Assembly (NCBI GenBank): GCA_010692425.1
Contig: JAAHHJ010000024.1
Coordinates: 59,686-123,685 of the forward strand
Length of the DNA: 64,000 nucleotides
Reading direction: 5' to 3'
Source of the DNA: Symploca sp. SIO3C6
Lineage (GTDB): Bacteria; Cyanobacteriota; Cyanobacteriia; Cyanobacteriales; Coleofasciculaceae
Shown: piece after piece, positions 18,461-28,465 of the stretch
Numbering within the stretch: position 1 is the stretch's first letter
Layout: every line of letters begins with the position of its first letter
Made by a program: the position numbers and the translations under genes
The notes under the pieces: model-generated
The model's input: only the letters and a program-made list of their open reading frames with translations
Databases searched by the model: none
Told to the model about the DNA's origin: nothing

Positions 18461-20053
18461 ATGGTTAAATATGACCTGGAAAAGGTTTCTCGGTTGCAGC
18501 TAACTGAGGAACGTAAAGAACTTATTGTCAAACAAGCTTTGCGAGAAGAGAGAGAGATAATTGTCGAGCAAGCCTTGCTATTAATCGATGAAGTTTATGT
18601 CAATTTACCCCTCAAACGGGCAAGAAATGCCATAGATCCAGTTCAGCGCTTGAAGTTGCTCAAGTATCGCTTAGCTGACATGGATGAATTGAGTTTCCAA
18701 AAAGAAATGCTCTCAACTTTCATGGAACTTCGAGACCTACATACTATGTACACACCACCTGCTCCTTACAGTGGTATGTGGTTTGAGTTGCCTTTCTTAA
18801 TCGAGGAGTTTTATGAAGGTAATGAGCGACAATATATGGTCTCTCACTTAAACGGAGAGTTTGAAAACTCTTCCTTTAAACGAGGGGTAATAATTACACA
18901 TTGGAATGGTATTCCTATGGAGCGTGCTGTTGAACTGAATGCTGAGCGCACTTATGGTAGTAACAGACATGCAAGCCGCGCTCGAGGTTTGGAATCAATG
19001 ACTAATCGCTCATCATCTAGGTTGCTGATTCCTGACGAAGAATGGGTTGATCTCCGATATATCACAGACAGACAGGAGGAGCAAGAAATCAGGTTAAACT
19101 GGGAAGTCTGGGGTCTGCCACCAGAAGATAAACCAGAAGAAAAAGCTAGGAAGCAAAGTGATGTAGCTTTTGTTAATTGCTTAGGAATTGATTGGGAGAC
19201 AGAGAGCATCAGGCAAATTAAGAAGGCGCGCTACGCCCCAGCTAAGGGAGAAAATCGGGAAGAACATTTTGAAAATGATTTTGTATGGAAAATCATCAAG
19301 ACTAGTCATGGTGAATTTGGTCACATCAGAATTCACACTTTCATGATCTACAATGTTGAACAATTCATAGATGATTTAATTGGAGTTCTGGAATACCTTC
19401 CCCAGAAAGGACTAATCATAGATGTTCGCGGTAACGGTGGTGGGTATATAATGGCCGGAGAAATGATGCTTCAGCTGTTCACCCCTAAAAAGATTGAACC
19501 CGAACGCTTTCAGTTTCTGAATACGCCGACAACTCTCAAGTTGGCGTCTTGGCCATGGCAAGATTCTATTAGGCGCTCAATTGAAACAGGAGCTGTTTAT
19601 TCCCAGGGCTTCCCCATAATGACAGGATATTTTGATGACTACTCTTACCAGCTCAATCAGTATGGTCAGAAATATAAAGAACCTGTCTTACTGATTACAG
19701 ATGCTTTATGTTACTCGACGACAGATATGTTCGCGGCAGGATTTCAAGACCACGAAATTGGTCCAATTCTGGGTACCAGTGGCAACACTGGAGCAGGGGG
19801 TGCCAATGTTTGGGAATACGATAGTTTCTACAATGATCTTGATCTCAAACCACTACCCCAAGGTGGAAGCTTCAGGCTAGCAGTTAGGCGCTCAACTCGG
19901 GTGGGTCAACGCATTGGTTTCCCTCTCGAAGATTTTGGTGTGGTTCCCGACTACATCCACAACATGACTAAGAATGATCTTTTAAAAGATAATGTGGATT
20001 TATTTGAACATGCGGCAAGCATTCTGGCAGCAATGACAGAGGAATATGTGTAA
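18461..20053 (+). CDS. S41 family peptidase-like protein
   Basis: 530 aa. The C-terminal half (about 280-480) has the tail-specific-protease fold: GLIIDVRGNGGGYI (about residues 318-331), then VLLITDALCYSTTDMFAAGF with the nucleophile serine expected in YSTTD. The GTSGNTGAGG loop follows. A PDZ-like middle is weakly visible (GVIITHWNGIPMERAV). The first 60 residues are charged helices and no signal peptide is seen, so it is probably cytosolic, unlike CtpA-type processing proteases. A catalytic lysine could not be located by eye. Its neighbours do not explain its job. Confidence 0.75.
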   Translation: MVKYDLEKVSRLQLTEERKELIVKQALREEREIIVEQALLLIDEVYVNLPLKRARNAIDPVQRLKLLKYRLADMDELSFQKEMLSTFMELRDLHTMYTPPAPYSGMWFELPFLIEEFYEGNERQYMVSHLNGEFENSSFKRGVIITHWNGIPMERAVELNAERTYGSNRHASRARGLESMTNRSSSRLLIPDEEWVDLRYITDRQEEQEIRLNWEVWGLPPEDKPEEKARKQSDVAFVNCLGIDWETESIRQIKKARYAPAKGENREEHFENDFVWKIIKTSHGEFGHIRIHTFMIYNVEQFIDDLIGVLEYLPQKGLIIDVRGNGGGYIMAGEMMLQLFTPKKIEPERFQFLNTPTTLKLASWPWQDSIRRSIETGAVYSQGFPIMTGYFDDYSYQLNQYGQKYKEPVLLITDALCYSTTDMFAAGFQDHEIGPILGTSGNTGAGGANVWEYDSFYNDLDLKPLPQGGSFRLAVRRSTRVGQRIGFPLEDFGVVPDYIHNMTKNDLLKDNVDLFEHAASILAAMTEEYV

Positions 20054-20083
20054 ATAGGTCAGATAAGTAGGTAGGGCGTAATT

Positions 20084-20150
20084 AAACTAATAATAGCAAA
20101 AGCTGGAAGTCTTGTTTAGTAAGGAAACTGGCTTTTTTGGTTTGAAGTTT
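20084..20150 (+). terminator. Possible terminator of the S41 gene
   Basis: AAAAGC and GCTTTTTT flank an imperfect stem about 45 bases after the S41 stop. The stem is weak, so confidence is low. It ends just before the convergent ClpX-zinc-finger microprotein gene. Confidence 0.25.
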
Positions 20151-20193
20151 ATTTATACCTGTCTACTTATTGTTCACCTGTTACTGATTCTTT

Positions 20194-20424
20194 CTACAGC
20201 ACTAAGGTTAAAAAGAAGGCAGCAACGGAAATCAGCAAGAACCAAAATAATTTATCTTTCCTATCCCATACTGGTTGCGATTCTTCAGCTAAAATTTCTT
20301 TACACAAATCAACGCATTCATCGCAGATACTAACCTTAGGTCCAACAATTAACTTTCTCACCTGCTCCTGATTCTTTTTGCAGAAACTACATCTGAGCAA
20401 TGTATGGTACTTGTCTGACGTCAT
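20194..20424 (-). CDS. ClpX-type zinc-binding domain microprotein with C-terminal TM helix
   Basis: 76 aa. Residues about 11-44 carry the C4 zinc site of ClpX: C-S-F-C (residues 12-15), then [18 protein letters not shown], with cysteines in CxxC spacing. In ClpX this domain dimerises and binds adaptors and substrates. Here no AAA+ domain follows. Instead there is a short linker ([12 protein letters not shown]) and a hydrophobic C-terminal helix [17 protein letters not shown], so the zinc finger would be tethered to a membrane on the cytoplasmic side. It is convergent with the S41 peptidase-like gene. Role unknown; a membrane adaptor or competitor for Clp substrates is a guess. Confidence 0.75.
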   Translation of the reverse strand: MTSDKYHTLLRCSFCKKNQEQVRKLIVGPKVSICDECVDLCKEILAEESQPVWDRKDKLFWFLLISVAAFFLTLVL

Positions 20425-21232
20425 AGTTGCTTTTCCTGGAAAACACTAACTAATATAAGTGAGCTATGAAACTTTATTAAACCATCCACTGGTTATCAAT
20501 CTAATTTGGGCGACTTTCAACTTGCTCCATTATGGCAGTTACCCAGCAAAATAGGGAACCCATTGAGCCTAATTTAAAAAAAAAATAAAAATCATACCCA
20601 CAACTACAATTTTTGTCTATAAACAACAAAGAAAGCCAAGAATGCCTTACTCCTATTTGGCTACTCATGGTTGATATAATTGCTCAAAATCTTATCTAGT
20701 AGTGATTTTGAGATTAGACTGTATTAAAATATGAATTATGAAAATTAATAGCCAAAGTACTTATAGAAAAAGGCATTTGATATCATATCGGCATAATCGC
20801 TTATAATTAAACTATAGATGCCAAAAAGATCAATTATTATTCAGAATACTTAGCGCCTTCAATTTATATCGCAACTGTTTAACCGGAGAAAATATAGATA
20901 GGCTAAATGAAATCTGAAATTTGGGTGGGGCAAGGAGTCAGGTGTCATATGATGTCCGGCAAATCAACCATAATAAAAACTTCTCCGCATCTCCGTGTCT
21001 CCGCGTCAGTCCTAATTATGGGTATTCAAGCGGACATGATATCAGGTGTCAGGAGTCAGAAGGGAACAGCCTTGGAGTTCATGTTAAGTATTAGAGAATA
21101 GGATAATCCTTTTTCACGAATTAAATCCCTTCGTTATCTGAGCGATCGCTAAGACAAAAATTTTCCCATAATAGCAGAAGAGGTATAAATATTTAGTTGC
21201 AAATTTTTGCTCATAATTAGGGAATTATGCTC
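20425..21232. other. Long intergenic region with short repeats
   Basis: About 800 bases without a supportable gene. It holds a run CTCCGCATCTCCGTGTCTCC (about 20982-21010), a type of C-rich filler seen elsewhere in the window, and two copies of GTCAGGTGTCA-like text (about 20937 and 21046). A GCGATCGC site is near 21142. The S9 peptidase promoter must lie at the right end. Confidence 0.45.
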
Positions 21233-23167
21233 ATGAGACAACCACAAATTGCACCCTACGGCTGTTGGAAATCACCCATTACTGCTGAGATGCTCGTCAC
21301 TGGCACAATTGGATTAGGTAGCATTACCCTCGATGGCGAAGACATCTACTGGATAGAAGGGCGAGCTGCCGAAGCAGGGCGAAGCGTAATTGTGCGAAGA
21401 GTACTAGAAGGTACAACTACTGATATTACTCCCTCCTCCTTCAACGTTCGTACCCGCGTTCACGAGTATGGAGGTGGTGCTTTTACTGTTAAAAATGGTC
21501 AGGTATACTTCTCTAATTTTGTTGATCAACGCCTCTACCAGCAGACTCCAGATTCTCAACCGCACCCTCTGACACCAGAAGCTAATCAGCGTTACGCAGA
21601 TGCTGTAATTGATACCCAGCGAGAGCGGCTTATTTGCCTCAGAGAAGACCACACTGATGAGAGCAATGAACCAATCAACACTTTAGTTAGCATCAACCTC
21701 AATAATGGAGAAGATGTGCAAGTAATCGCCTCTGGCTGCGATTTTTACTCCTCGCCGCGCTTAAGTCCCGATAACTCCCAACTAGCCTGGCTCAGCTGGA
21801 ACCATCCGAATATGCCTTGGGATGGTACTCAACTTTGGGTTGCTCCTATCGAAGAAGATGGCTCTGTTGGTGAAGCTGAATGCATTGCAGGTGGGGTTGC
21901 AGAGTCGATCTTTAAGCCAGAGTGGTCGCCAGATGGTATACTATACTTTGTATCTGACCGTACTGGTTGGTGGAATTTATACCGCAGACGCACGACAGGA
22001 ATTGAACCACTATTTCCCCTCTCAGCAGAGTTTGGACTTCCCCAGTGGGTGTTTGGCATGTCCACTTACGGCTTTGAATCAGAGCATCGCCTGATCTGTA
22101 CTTACAGCCAAGGTGGTATTTCTAAACTAGCTAGTATTGACCTAAAAAAGAAGCAACTAGAAGTAATTGAGACACCTTACACTAGCATTTCTTCACTACA
22201 GGTAGTGCCTGGGAAAGCTGTATTCATCGCTGGTTCAGCCACAGAAGCAACTGCTGTGGTGCAGATGGACTTGACAAATAAGCACACAAGCGTGTTGAAA
22301 CGATCAAGTAAATTGCAGATTGATCCTCGATACTTATCAACCCCACAAGCGATCGCTTTTCCGACAGAAAATGGACTAAAGGCTTACGGCTTCTTTTATC
22401 CACCCCAGAATAACAACTATACAGCACCAGCTCAGGAAAAGCCGCCACTGATTGTCAAAAGTCACGGTGGACCAACCGCATCTACTTCTAGTACATTTAA
22501 TTTGAAAATTCAATACTGGACGAGTCGTGGTTTTGCCTTCCTTGATGTTAATTATGGCGGTAGTACTGGTTACGGAAGGGAATATCGCCAGCGTCTCCAA
22601 GGTAATTGGGGCATTGTTGATATTGACGATTGCAGTAATGGTGCGAAGTATCTTGCCGAGAAAGGAGAAGTAGATGGTGAGCGCTTAGCTATTGCTGGTG
22701 GCTCTGCTGGCGGCTACACAACTTTAGCTGCTCTTACCTTTAGAGAGGTGTTTAAAGCAGGTGCTAGTTATTACGGAGTTAGCGATTTAGAGATTTTAGC
22801 CAAGGAAACCCACAAATTTGAGTCTCGCTACTTGGAGGGGTTGATTGGACCTTACCCAGAGCGCCAAGACATTTATGAAACGCGATCGCCTATCCACTTT
22901 ACCGATAAATTATCATGTCCCGTAATTTTCTTCCAAGGTCTCGAAGATAAGATTGTGCCTCCAAACCAAGCTGAAATGATGGTAGAAGCCCTTAAGGCGA
23001 AAGGATTGCCTGTAGCCTATGTGGCTTATGAAGGGGAGCAACATGGCTTCCGTCGCGCTGAGAATATTAAAAGGACTTTGGAGGGGGAATTGTACTTCTA
23101 CTCGCGGGTGTTTGGTTTTGAGTTAGCTGAGGATATTGAACCAGTAGTGATTTATAACCTATCTTGA
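21233..23167 (+). CDS. S9 family prolyl oligopeptidase-type peptidase
   Basis: About 644 aa. N-terminal seven-blade beta-propeller-like repeats (for example FYSSPRLSPDNSQLAWLSW and FKPEWSPDGILYFVSDRTG), then an alpha/beta hydrolase domain with GGSAGGYTTLAAL (nucleophile Ser491), aspartate in QGLEDKIVPP and histidine in EGEQHGFRR. These are dipeptidyl aminopeptidase/acylaminoacyl-peptidase features. No signal peptide, so cytosolic peptide turnover is likely. Start: ATG at 21233 is 9 bases from AGGGA; the ATG at 21227 is too close. It stands alone. Confidence 0.93.
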   Translation: MRQPQIAPYGCWKSPITAEMLVTGTIGLGSITLDGEDIYWIEGRAAEAGRSVIVRRVLEGTTTDITPSSFNVRTRVHEYGGGAFTVKNGQVYFSNFVDQRLYQQTPDSQPHPLTPEANQRYADAVIDTQRERLICLREDHTDESNEPINTLVSINLNNGEDVQVIASGCDFYSSPRLSPDNSQLAWLSWNHPNMPWDGTQLWVAPIEEDGSVGEAECIAGGVAESIFKPEWSPDGILYFVSDRTGWWNLYRRRTTGIEPLFPLSAEFGLPQWVFGMSTYGFESEHRLICTYSQGGISKLASIDLKKKQLEVIETPYTSISSLQVVPGKAVFIAGSATEATAVVQMDLTNKHTSVLKRSSKLQIDPRYLSTPQAIAFPTENGLKAYGFFYPPQNNNYTAPAQEKPPLIVKSHGGPTASTSSTFNLKIQYWTSRGFAFLDVNYGGSTGYGREYRQRLQGNWGIVDIDDCSNGAKYLAEKGEVDGERLAIAGGSAGGYTTLAALTFREVFKAGASYYGVSDLEILAKETHKFESRYLEGLIGPYPERQDIYETRSPIHFTDKLSCPVIFFQGLEDKIVPPNQAEMMVEALKAKGLPVAYVAYEGEQHGFRRAENIKRTLEGELYFYSRVFGFELAEDIEPVVIYNLS

Positions 23168-23247
23168 CGTCGGGGGAGACAACTGAATTTTCAGAGTCTG
23201 GAGTAGTATCAATTTTGCCAGTACTTATTGAAGTCATTTCTGTTTCC

Positions 23248-24447
23248 TTACCTGTTTCCAGATTTCGGCTTTTCCCTTACTTCCTTAGAAAAGGGGGATA
23301 ATGAATCTGGATTTAATATAGTACGCGATCGCTGATGGAGTTGCATTTTTTTGCCTACAGTAACATTGAGCTGAGCCCCAATCAGCATTGCCAAAGAACT
23401 CAAATAAAGCCACAGCAGCAAAATCACAAAGGTACCGATAGTGCCATAAGTTAAGTTGTAGTTGCTGAAGCGGGAAACGTACAGTCCAAACATACTAGAA
23501 ATCAAAGCCCATAATCCTGCTGCAATTACTGCTCCTGGCATAATCGGTGTGCCTTTTTGCCAATGGCTTGGACCAAAGCGATAAACAAAGGCAAAGGCAG
23601 TTGAAACCACACCCAAAGTAATCGGCCATTTCCACTGTTTCCAAACCGCTAACATTTCTAACTTTAACTGGCAGCTCCGGATTGGATCTTTGACTAGGCA
23701 ATTTAAAAATTGATCAAATGGGCAATTAGGGATGGTTTCCAGTAAGCAACTGCGAGCCGCCAACATATGTACAATTTGGTCACTAATCAAGACAAATGCC
23801 GAAGCCATAATTAATAACACGAGCGTACCAATGGCTAATCCTAGGGAAACGAGCTTAGCCTTCCAGAAAGATCGAGCTTGAGAGCTAGGGATGCGATGAA
23901 TTTGGTCGAGAGCTGCCATTGCCGCGCTTAGAACTCCAGAAAAAATCCACAATGAAACAATAAAGCTTAGAGAAAATACACCTCCATCCTGATCATTGAA
24001 AATTTGTTGGAGCAAGTTGCTAATTATTACCCGCACTTCGTTGGGTACAAATTCAGCTAACAAGCGTGCCATTTGATAAAGCGTTGACTGCAAAGATTCA
24101 AACATCCCAATGGCAGAAAAAATAGCCAACAGTCCTGGAAACAGTGCTAAAGTAGCATGGAATGCCATTTCAGATGAAAGACCATGCAAGCGTTTCTCAG
24201 CTGCGCGAGCAAAAACTTCCTTGAAAGTTGCCCAATTAAGATGTAGAAAAAACTTAAAAAAGCGAACAACTCCATTGAATAGGGCTTTGAGGATAACTAA
24301 AAATACTTTCCATAGAAATATCCAGACTTTTACCGTTATCTGGGCAAATCCAACTAGTAACCGCTGGGTTTTAGTGTTTTTGGCAACTTGCCGCAGCAAT
24401 TTCAAATGGAGGTGTTGCAAGTAATGGAAAAACCGGGCAAGCAGCAT
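23248..24447 (-). CDS. YihY/BrkB family membrane protein
   Basis: 399 aa, about six transmembrane helices. Family marks: EMAFHATLALFPGLLAIFSA near residue 95, and GAVIAAGLWALISSMFGLYV followed by NYNLTYGTIGTFVILLLWLY in the last third. The family (UPF0761) was once called RNase BN in error; its function is unsettled, with transport or envelope roles proposed. An N-terminal extension of about 80 basic residues precedes the core. It has no operon partner. Confidence 0.9.
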   Translation of the reverse strand: MLLARFFHYLQHLHLKLLRQVAKNTKTQRLLVGFAQITVKVWIFLWKVFLVILKALFNGVVRFFKFFLHLNWATFKEVFARAAEKRLHGLSSEMAFHATLALFPGLLAIFSAIGMFESLQSTLYQMARLLAEFVPNEVRVIISNLLQQIFNDQDGGVFSLSFIVSLWIFSGVLSAAMAALDQIHRIPSSQARSFWKAKLVSLGLAIGTLVLLIMASAFVLISDQIVHMLAARSCLLETIPNCPFDQFLNCLVKDPIRSCQLKLEMLAVWKQWKWPITLGVVSTAFAFVYRFGPSHWQKGTPIMPGAVIAAGLWALISSMFGLYVSRFSNYNLTYGTIGTFVILLLWLYLSSLAMLIGAQLNVTVGKKMQLHQRSRTILNPDSLSPFSKEVREKPKSGNR

Positions 24448-24519
24448 TTAGGACTTTAGAGTTTGAATTCATCCCCAATTTGACACACCCATTCCTATCT
24501 TAGCTGGCGAGGCTTCACT

Positions 24520-24700
24520 GTTGATGGCTCATAGTTCATGGTTCATGGCTCATGGTTCATGGCTCATGGTTCATGGCTCATGGTTCATGGCTCATGGTTC
24601 ATGGTACGCGCTCCGCGCATGCTGCGCAAACATGGGGTTGGTATTCGGCAGTTGTGAAATACATTCTCTTCGGAACAATCAACAATGAGCTATGAACAGT
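24520..24700. repeat. GTTCATGG-bordered interspersed element, copy 2
   Basis: About ten alternating GGTTCATGGCTCAT units, then the core TACGCGCTCCGCGCATGCTGCG, then GCAGTTGTGAAATAC, then AACAATCAACAATGAGCTATGAAC. Same order as copy 1 near 14455. It lies between two minus-strand genes. Confidence 0.85.
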
Positions 24701-24732
24701 TATTTTAAACTTTCCTCAAGTAGAGATGGATA

Positions 24733-25170
24733 TCAGTTTTGAGAGGATTTCTTAAGGAAAATTTTAGCTCTGGTGTATTCTAAACAAATCCAACTCGCAA
24801 AGCATCCTAACAGGTAGTGGGGAAAATCCCACCAGCTGAAGCTATTACCAAATAACATACGCCACCAAAAAGTAGAGCGGATTTCTGCCATGAAGGGAGG
24901 CTGCCACAGCTGAAGAATTTCTAGCAATGAGGTGACAATCAAAACCCAAAATGCTGTCTGAAAAACTGAGGCTTGAGGCCAGACTAGAAGAATGAGTAAA
25001 ATCCAAAAGACTTCATAGAGTGCGCCGCCAGCGTAACCATTCACCCACCAAGCCAATACTCCTTGATAAGACTTGCTGGCAAAGCCCAGAGGTGTAATTA
25101 AACCTAAACTCAAGAGAATAATCAATCGATAGGTAAGAGTTGGGTTACGATGGGTAAATTGGGGTAGCAT
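24733..25170 (-). CDS. DUF2809 family membrane protein
   Basis: 145 aa with four hydrophobic helices: LIILLSLGLITPLGF, LYEVFWILLILLVWP, TAFWVLIVTSLLEILQLW and DFPHYLLGCFASWI. The motifs GFASK, WVNGYAGGALYEV, EILQLWQP and the late GNSFSWWDFPHYLLG match DUF2809. Function unknown. It lies 53 bases downstream of the metallophosphoesterase stop side in the same direction, so the two may be cotranscribed. Confidence 0.85.
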   Translation of the reverse strand: MLPQFTHRNPTLTYRLIILLSLGLITPLGFASKSYQGVLAWWVNGYAGGALYEVFWILLILLVWPQASVFQTAFWVLIVTSLLEILQLWQPPFMAEIRSTFWWRMLFGNSFSWWDFPHYLLGCFASWICLEYTRAKIFLKKSSQN

Positions 25171-25223
25171 TGGCTCTGTAAGCGAACTCCTCCCGATATC
25201 TTGAACAATTTAGACTCGAAACG

Positions 25224-27059
25224 TCAACTGCCTGTACCTTGAATTAGTTGAAATTGATCAAATTTTACTGCCTCTGATTCTGGCAATCGTGTATCAAAGC
25301 GATAGCTGCTGACAACACCAGTACCAGTATCTAAAATGCTAAAGACTGCAATCTCGTTACTGGCTATATATGGCAGCGCCTGGTTATCTGCTCCCAGTAG
25401 CGGTGTAATCGTTGGTATCACTGGCTCTAGTCCATTGGGATCACCTACAGCCGCATATTCTGAGAGATAGCCTTTTGGTATGGGACGTCGCTTGTTGCCT
25501 ATATAAGCACCGTAAGTATTACCTACATTTGAAGATTCTAGAAAGTGCATGCCACTAGGGCTAACAAAACGGTTCCACAGATGGGAGTGACCATAAAACA
25601 CTAGCTGTACACCAGAGGCTTCTAGTAAAGGTATAACATCGCGGATAATGTAATCTTCTTTTTGGGGATACTCGTAACGCACTGATTTGATAGTACCGTT
25701 GGTATCACGCTCAATTAGTTGCACAGGGTTGGTGTAGGCTGGAACAATGTTATCACCTAAAGAATGGGTAGGATGGTGAAACATAACAACTTTATACTTT
25801 GCCTGTTGGAATTCTGAACTATTTAGTTCTGCCTCCAGCCAACGGTATTGGGTGCTACCCTTGGCTATTGGTTCAAAAATATGCTGACCATATCCCCAAG
25901 CTGAAGGATTGTTTAAGTCTTTTTCCCGTTCTCGATACCTGCCCCTAGCATTTTCTCCTAAGCTAGGTGTTCTCCAAATATTAGTGATGTAGAGTACCAC
26001 TAAACGCACATCCCCAAAAGTTAAGGCGTAATAATTATTTCCTGTGGCAAGATCTGAAGTTGTCTGTGGGGATGCTTGATTGCGATTAGGTAAAGTGAAA
26101 ATTTCTTCGTAGGTATCGGTATTAAAAGAATTATCCTTGAGCCAAGCGGCGCGGATTTTGGGGTCATTATTAGGGTTGATTTGGCTAGCCTTGGTTTGAT
26201 AAATCCCTTCAGCGGCAGCACGTGGGAAGGGATCGCTAAATTGTTCACTCAAATTGCTAACCATATCAAAGCGCCCCATGACCTCATGATTACCTGTTGC
26301 TGGAAACAGAGGGGTATTTTGGATTAACTCGCCGCCATGGTAAGTGGTTTTAGTGCCATTTCTTTCCAATTGGTAATGAGCAAGACCTTGAAGACAAGGA
26401 AAAAAAGCACCCCCACGATTATCATCAAACCATTCCGAGGCGCGATCGGGAACATTAACCAAGTCGCCAGCGTGGAAGATGGCATCAACTTGCCCTACCG
26501 TTTCCGATACCTTCTGGAGATTTGCTGCCGTCATCGGCATCAATTGATGGTCAGATGTTAGTAAAATTGTTAAAGGAGTCTGCGCTTTTGGTTTGGGAGC
26601 GAGGGTAAACTCTTTACTACTCACTTGCTGCCCATCTTCGCGTACGCTAGTCACCCGATAAGGCAAGCGATTACCAGCAGTTAAGCCTGTGACTTCTGCC
26701 TCATGACGCCAGATATCTCTCCTTGTTGGTTGTTGGTAGAGTTGGGCATCCTCTACCTGGGTTCCTACTCGCGATTTTTGGTCTTCGCGAGTGCGGCTGA
26801 GTTTAGTGGTGGTAGCAGTGGCAGTGCTAGATAGTCCTTTGCCGTAGGCGACAGTATGGTTAGTACCAACAAATTCAGTAAACCAAACAACTCGCACCGA
26901 GGTTTCCGTGGGCAGTTGCAAAAAGGGTTGAGTTAGCAATTGAGGAGCAGATGTCATAGTTGGTTGCCTATTCAGTCGCAAAATTAGCAAGATCAGGACT
27001 AACAATAGTAAAAGCACAGCCGCCATGAAGAGAGGGCGACTAGTTAGAGGTTTGACCAT
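25224..27059 (-). CDS. Membrane-anchored metallophosphoesterase (purple acid phosphatase-like)
   Basis: 611 aa. A hydrophobic N-terminal helix (MAAVLLLLLVLILLILRL, about 12-29) anchors or exports the protein. An Fn3-like N-terminal domain (VRVVWFTEFVG...) is followed by a calcineurin-like phosphoesterase domain with LTSDHQL, HAGDLVN, GNHEVMGR, MFHHPTHS and YGHSHLWNR, which give the two-metal site. The long loop between GNHE and the histidines is unusual in length. It acts outside the cytoplasmic membrane, probably on phosphate esters; the exact substrate is unknown. Upstream of the DUF2809 gene in the same direction. Confidence 0.88.
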   Translation of the reverse strand: MVKPLTSRPLFMAAVLLLLLVLILLILRLNRQPTMTSAPQLLTQPFLQLPTETSVRVVWFTEFVGTNHTVAYGKGLSSTATATTTKLSRTREDQKSRVGTQVEDAQLYQQPTRRDIWRHEAEVTGLTAGNRLPYRVTSVREDGQQVSSKEFTLAPKPKAQTPLTILLTSDHQLMPMTAANLQKVSETVGQVDAIFHAGDLVNVPDRASEWFDDNRGGAFFPCLQGLAHYQLERNGTKTTYHGGELIQNTPLFPATGNHEVMGRFDMVSNLSEQFSDPFPRAAAEGIYQTKASQINPNNDPKIRAAWLKDNSFNTDTYEEIFTLPNRNQASPQTTSDLATGNNYYALTFGDVRLVVLYITNIWRTPSLGENARGRYREREKDLNNPSAWGYGQHIFEPIAKGSTQYRWLEAELNSSEFQQAKYKVVMFHHPTHSLGDNIVPAYTNPVQLIERDTNGTIKSVRYEYPQKEDYIIRDVIPLLEASGVQLVFYGHSHLWNRFVSPSGMHFLESSNVGNTYGAYIGNKRRPIPKGYLSEYAAVGDPNGLEPVIPTITPLLGADNQALPYIASNEIAVFSILDTGTGVVSSYRFDTRLPESEAVKFDQFQLIQGTGS

Positions 27060-27484
27060 TGCTCATCTGCGAGAAAGTATACAAAGCTAATCGCACTATA
27101 GCAGTTTGCCTGCTCTAGCTACTCTTTCTTCCTGAAATTGTGAACAATAATGAAGCAAATTTGTGATTAGCTATTAGCTATGGTGTTCAATGAAAGCCAA
27201 TAGAAGTTAAAGTTTAATTAGACCAAGCCATTGATGGCTAAAGGCGCTAGTGAGGCCAATTACTCGGGAAGTGTTGAAGCTGCCAGACTAGCCAAGTGAC
27301 AAGGAGTACAGGAGCTCACCATGGATTTATAGCACCCCTTCCAAAACTATAACTACCGCAACCAGAGTCTCTAATTAGGGAACTTGAAGCTTGCTGTAGC
27401 TCTTTTCTGGTAGCTGTCAATTGATAACTGACGGCTAATAACTGTTAACTGTTGAGATCAACTCTTGGCTGGAGAAGACTAACT
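27060..27484. other. Divergent intergenic region
   Basis: About 425 bases between the metallophosphoesterase and the SPFH gene. No credible open frame. A repeated AACTG motif (TTGATAACTGACGGC...TAACTGTTAACTG near 27420-27450) lies close to the SPFH start. GGAGAAG precedes the ATG at 27485. Confidence 0.4.
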
Positions 27485-28351
27485 ATGGATCCCGTCCTTT
27501 CTATCCTTGTCCCTATGGTTTTAGTAGCTTTTGGCTACACTGTTGGTGCAGCAAGGATTATTAATCAAGGAAACGAAGCCCTAGTGGAGCGCTTGGGTAA
27601 AAAGCATAGAAAACTAGAGGCTGGTCTTAATTTTGTCGTGCCCGTGATTGACAGAATTGCAGTAGAGGAATCAACTCGTGAGCGGGTACTCGATACTAAA
27701 CCACGGCAAGCAATTACCAAGGACAACGTTTCTGTGTCCATAGACGCTGTTGTGTTCTGGAAGATTGTAGACCTTGATAAGGCTTACTACAATGTTGAAG
27801 ACGTTGAGGATGCCATGAAGAATTTGGTCTTAACCAGACTGCGTTCTCTAATTGGTGAAATGGAATTGGACGCAACTTATTCCTCTATGGACTATATGAA
27901 TCGTACCCTTCTAGAGCATGTTGCTGAAGCAACTGCCGATTGGGGGGTTCAAGTGGTTCGTGTTGAGGTACAAGAGATTGAAGTGCCAGAGTCAGTGAGG
28001 GAGTCACTGGAGAAGAAGCGTATTGCTGAAAGTGAAAAACAAGCTGCAATCGAAAGGGCAGAAGGTGAGAAAGAAGCAGAGATTTCTAAAGCAGAAGGAA
28101 CTGTGAAATCTCTCCAATTAATTTCCAAAGCTCTTAGGGAGCAATCGAATAGTAAAGATGTCTTGCAGTACTTGATTGCTCAACGCTATGTCGAGGCTAA
28201 TGAGAAATTGGGTGAAAGTGATAACTCGAAAGTAGTATTCATGGATCCAGCTAGATTGTCGGAAGCAGTGACAGATTTGCTGGGAGAGCCTGAATCACCA
28301 ATTAGCAGTAAAGGTCATGGCAATGGTTCTATTAGACCCCAAGATCAGTAA
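27485..28351 (+). CDS. SPFH/band 7 (stomatin/QmcA-like) membrane protein
   Basis: 288 aa. A single N-terminal helix (LSILVPMVLVAFGYTVGAA) is followed by the band-7 domain: NQGNEALVERLGKKHRKL, DTKPRQAITKDNVSVSIDAV and a coiled-coil segment with KKRIAESEKQAAIERAEGEK. The order fits slipin/QmcA proteins, which form membrane microdomain scaffolds. An earlier start at 27452 is open but lacks a ribosome binding site; GGAGAAG precedes 27485. Convergent with folP. Confidence 0.9.
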   Translation: MDPVLSILVPMVLVAFGYTVGAARIINQGNEALVERLGKKHRKLEAGLNFVVPVIDRIAVEESTRERVLDTKPRQAITKDNVSVSIDAVVFWKIVDLDKAYYNVEDVEDAMKNLVLTRLRSLIGEMELDATYSSMDYMNRTLLEHVAEATADWGVQVVRVEVQEIEVPESVRESLEKKRIAESEKQAAIERAEGEKEAEISKAEGTVKSLQLISKALREQSNSKDVLQYLIAQRYVEANEKLGESDNSKVVFMDPARLSEAVTDLLGEPESPISSKGHGNGSIRPQDQ

Positions 28352-28465
28352 GTTGTCACAAATTTAACTGGCATTTTTGGATAGTAGGGAGAGGCTCAAG
28401 GCAGAAGATTGCTCAACATCCTCTCCCCATCTCCCCATCTGCCCTCTCCCCCTTGCCAGTTAAAG

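Noticed and set aside
20112..20333. Plus-strand open frame opposite the ClpX-zinc-finger gene
   Set aside because: It is the shadow of the minus-strand gene, which has clear cysteine motifs.
20907..21101. 64-codon open frame before the S9 peptidase
   Set aside because: It covers repeat-like CTCCG text and has no family likeness or ribosome binding site.
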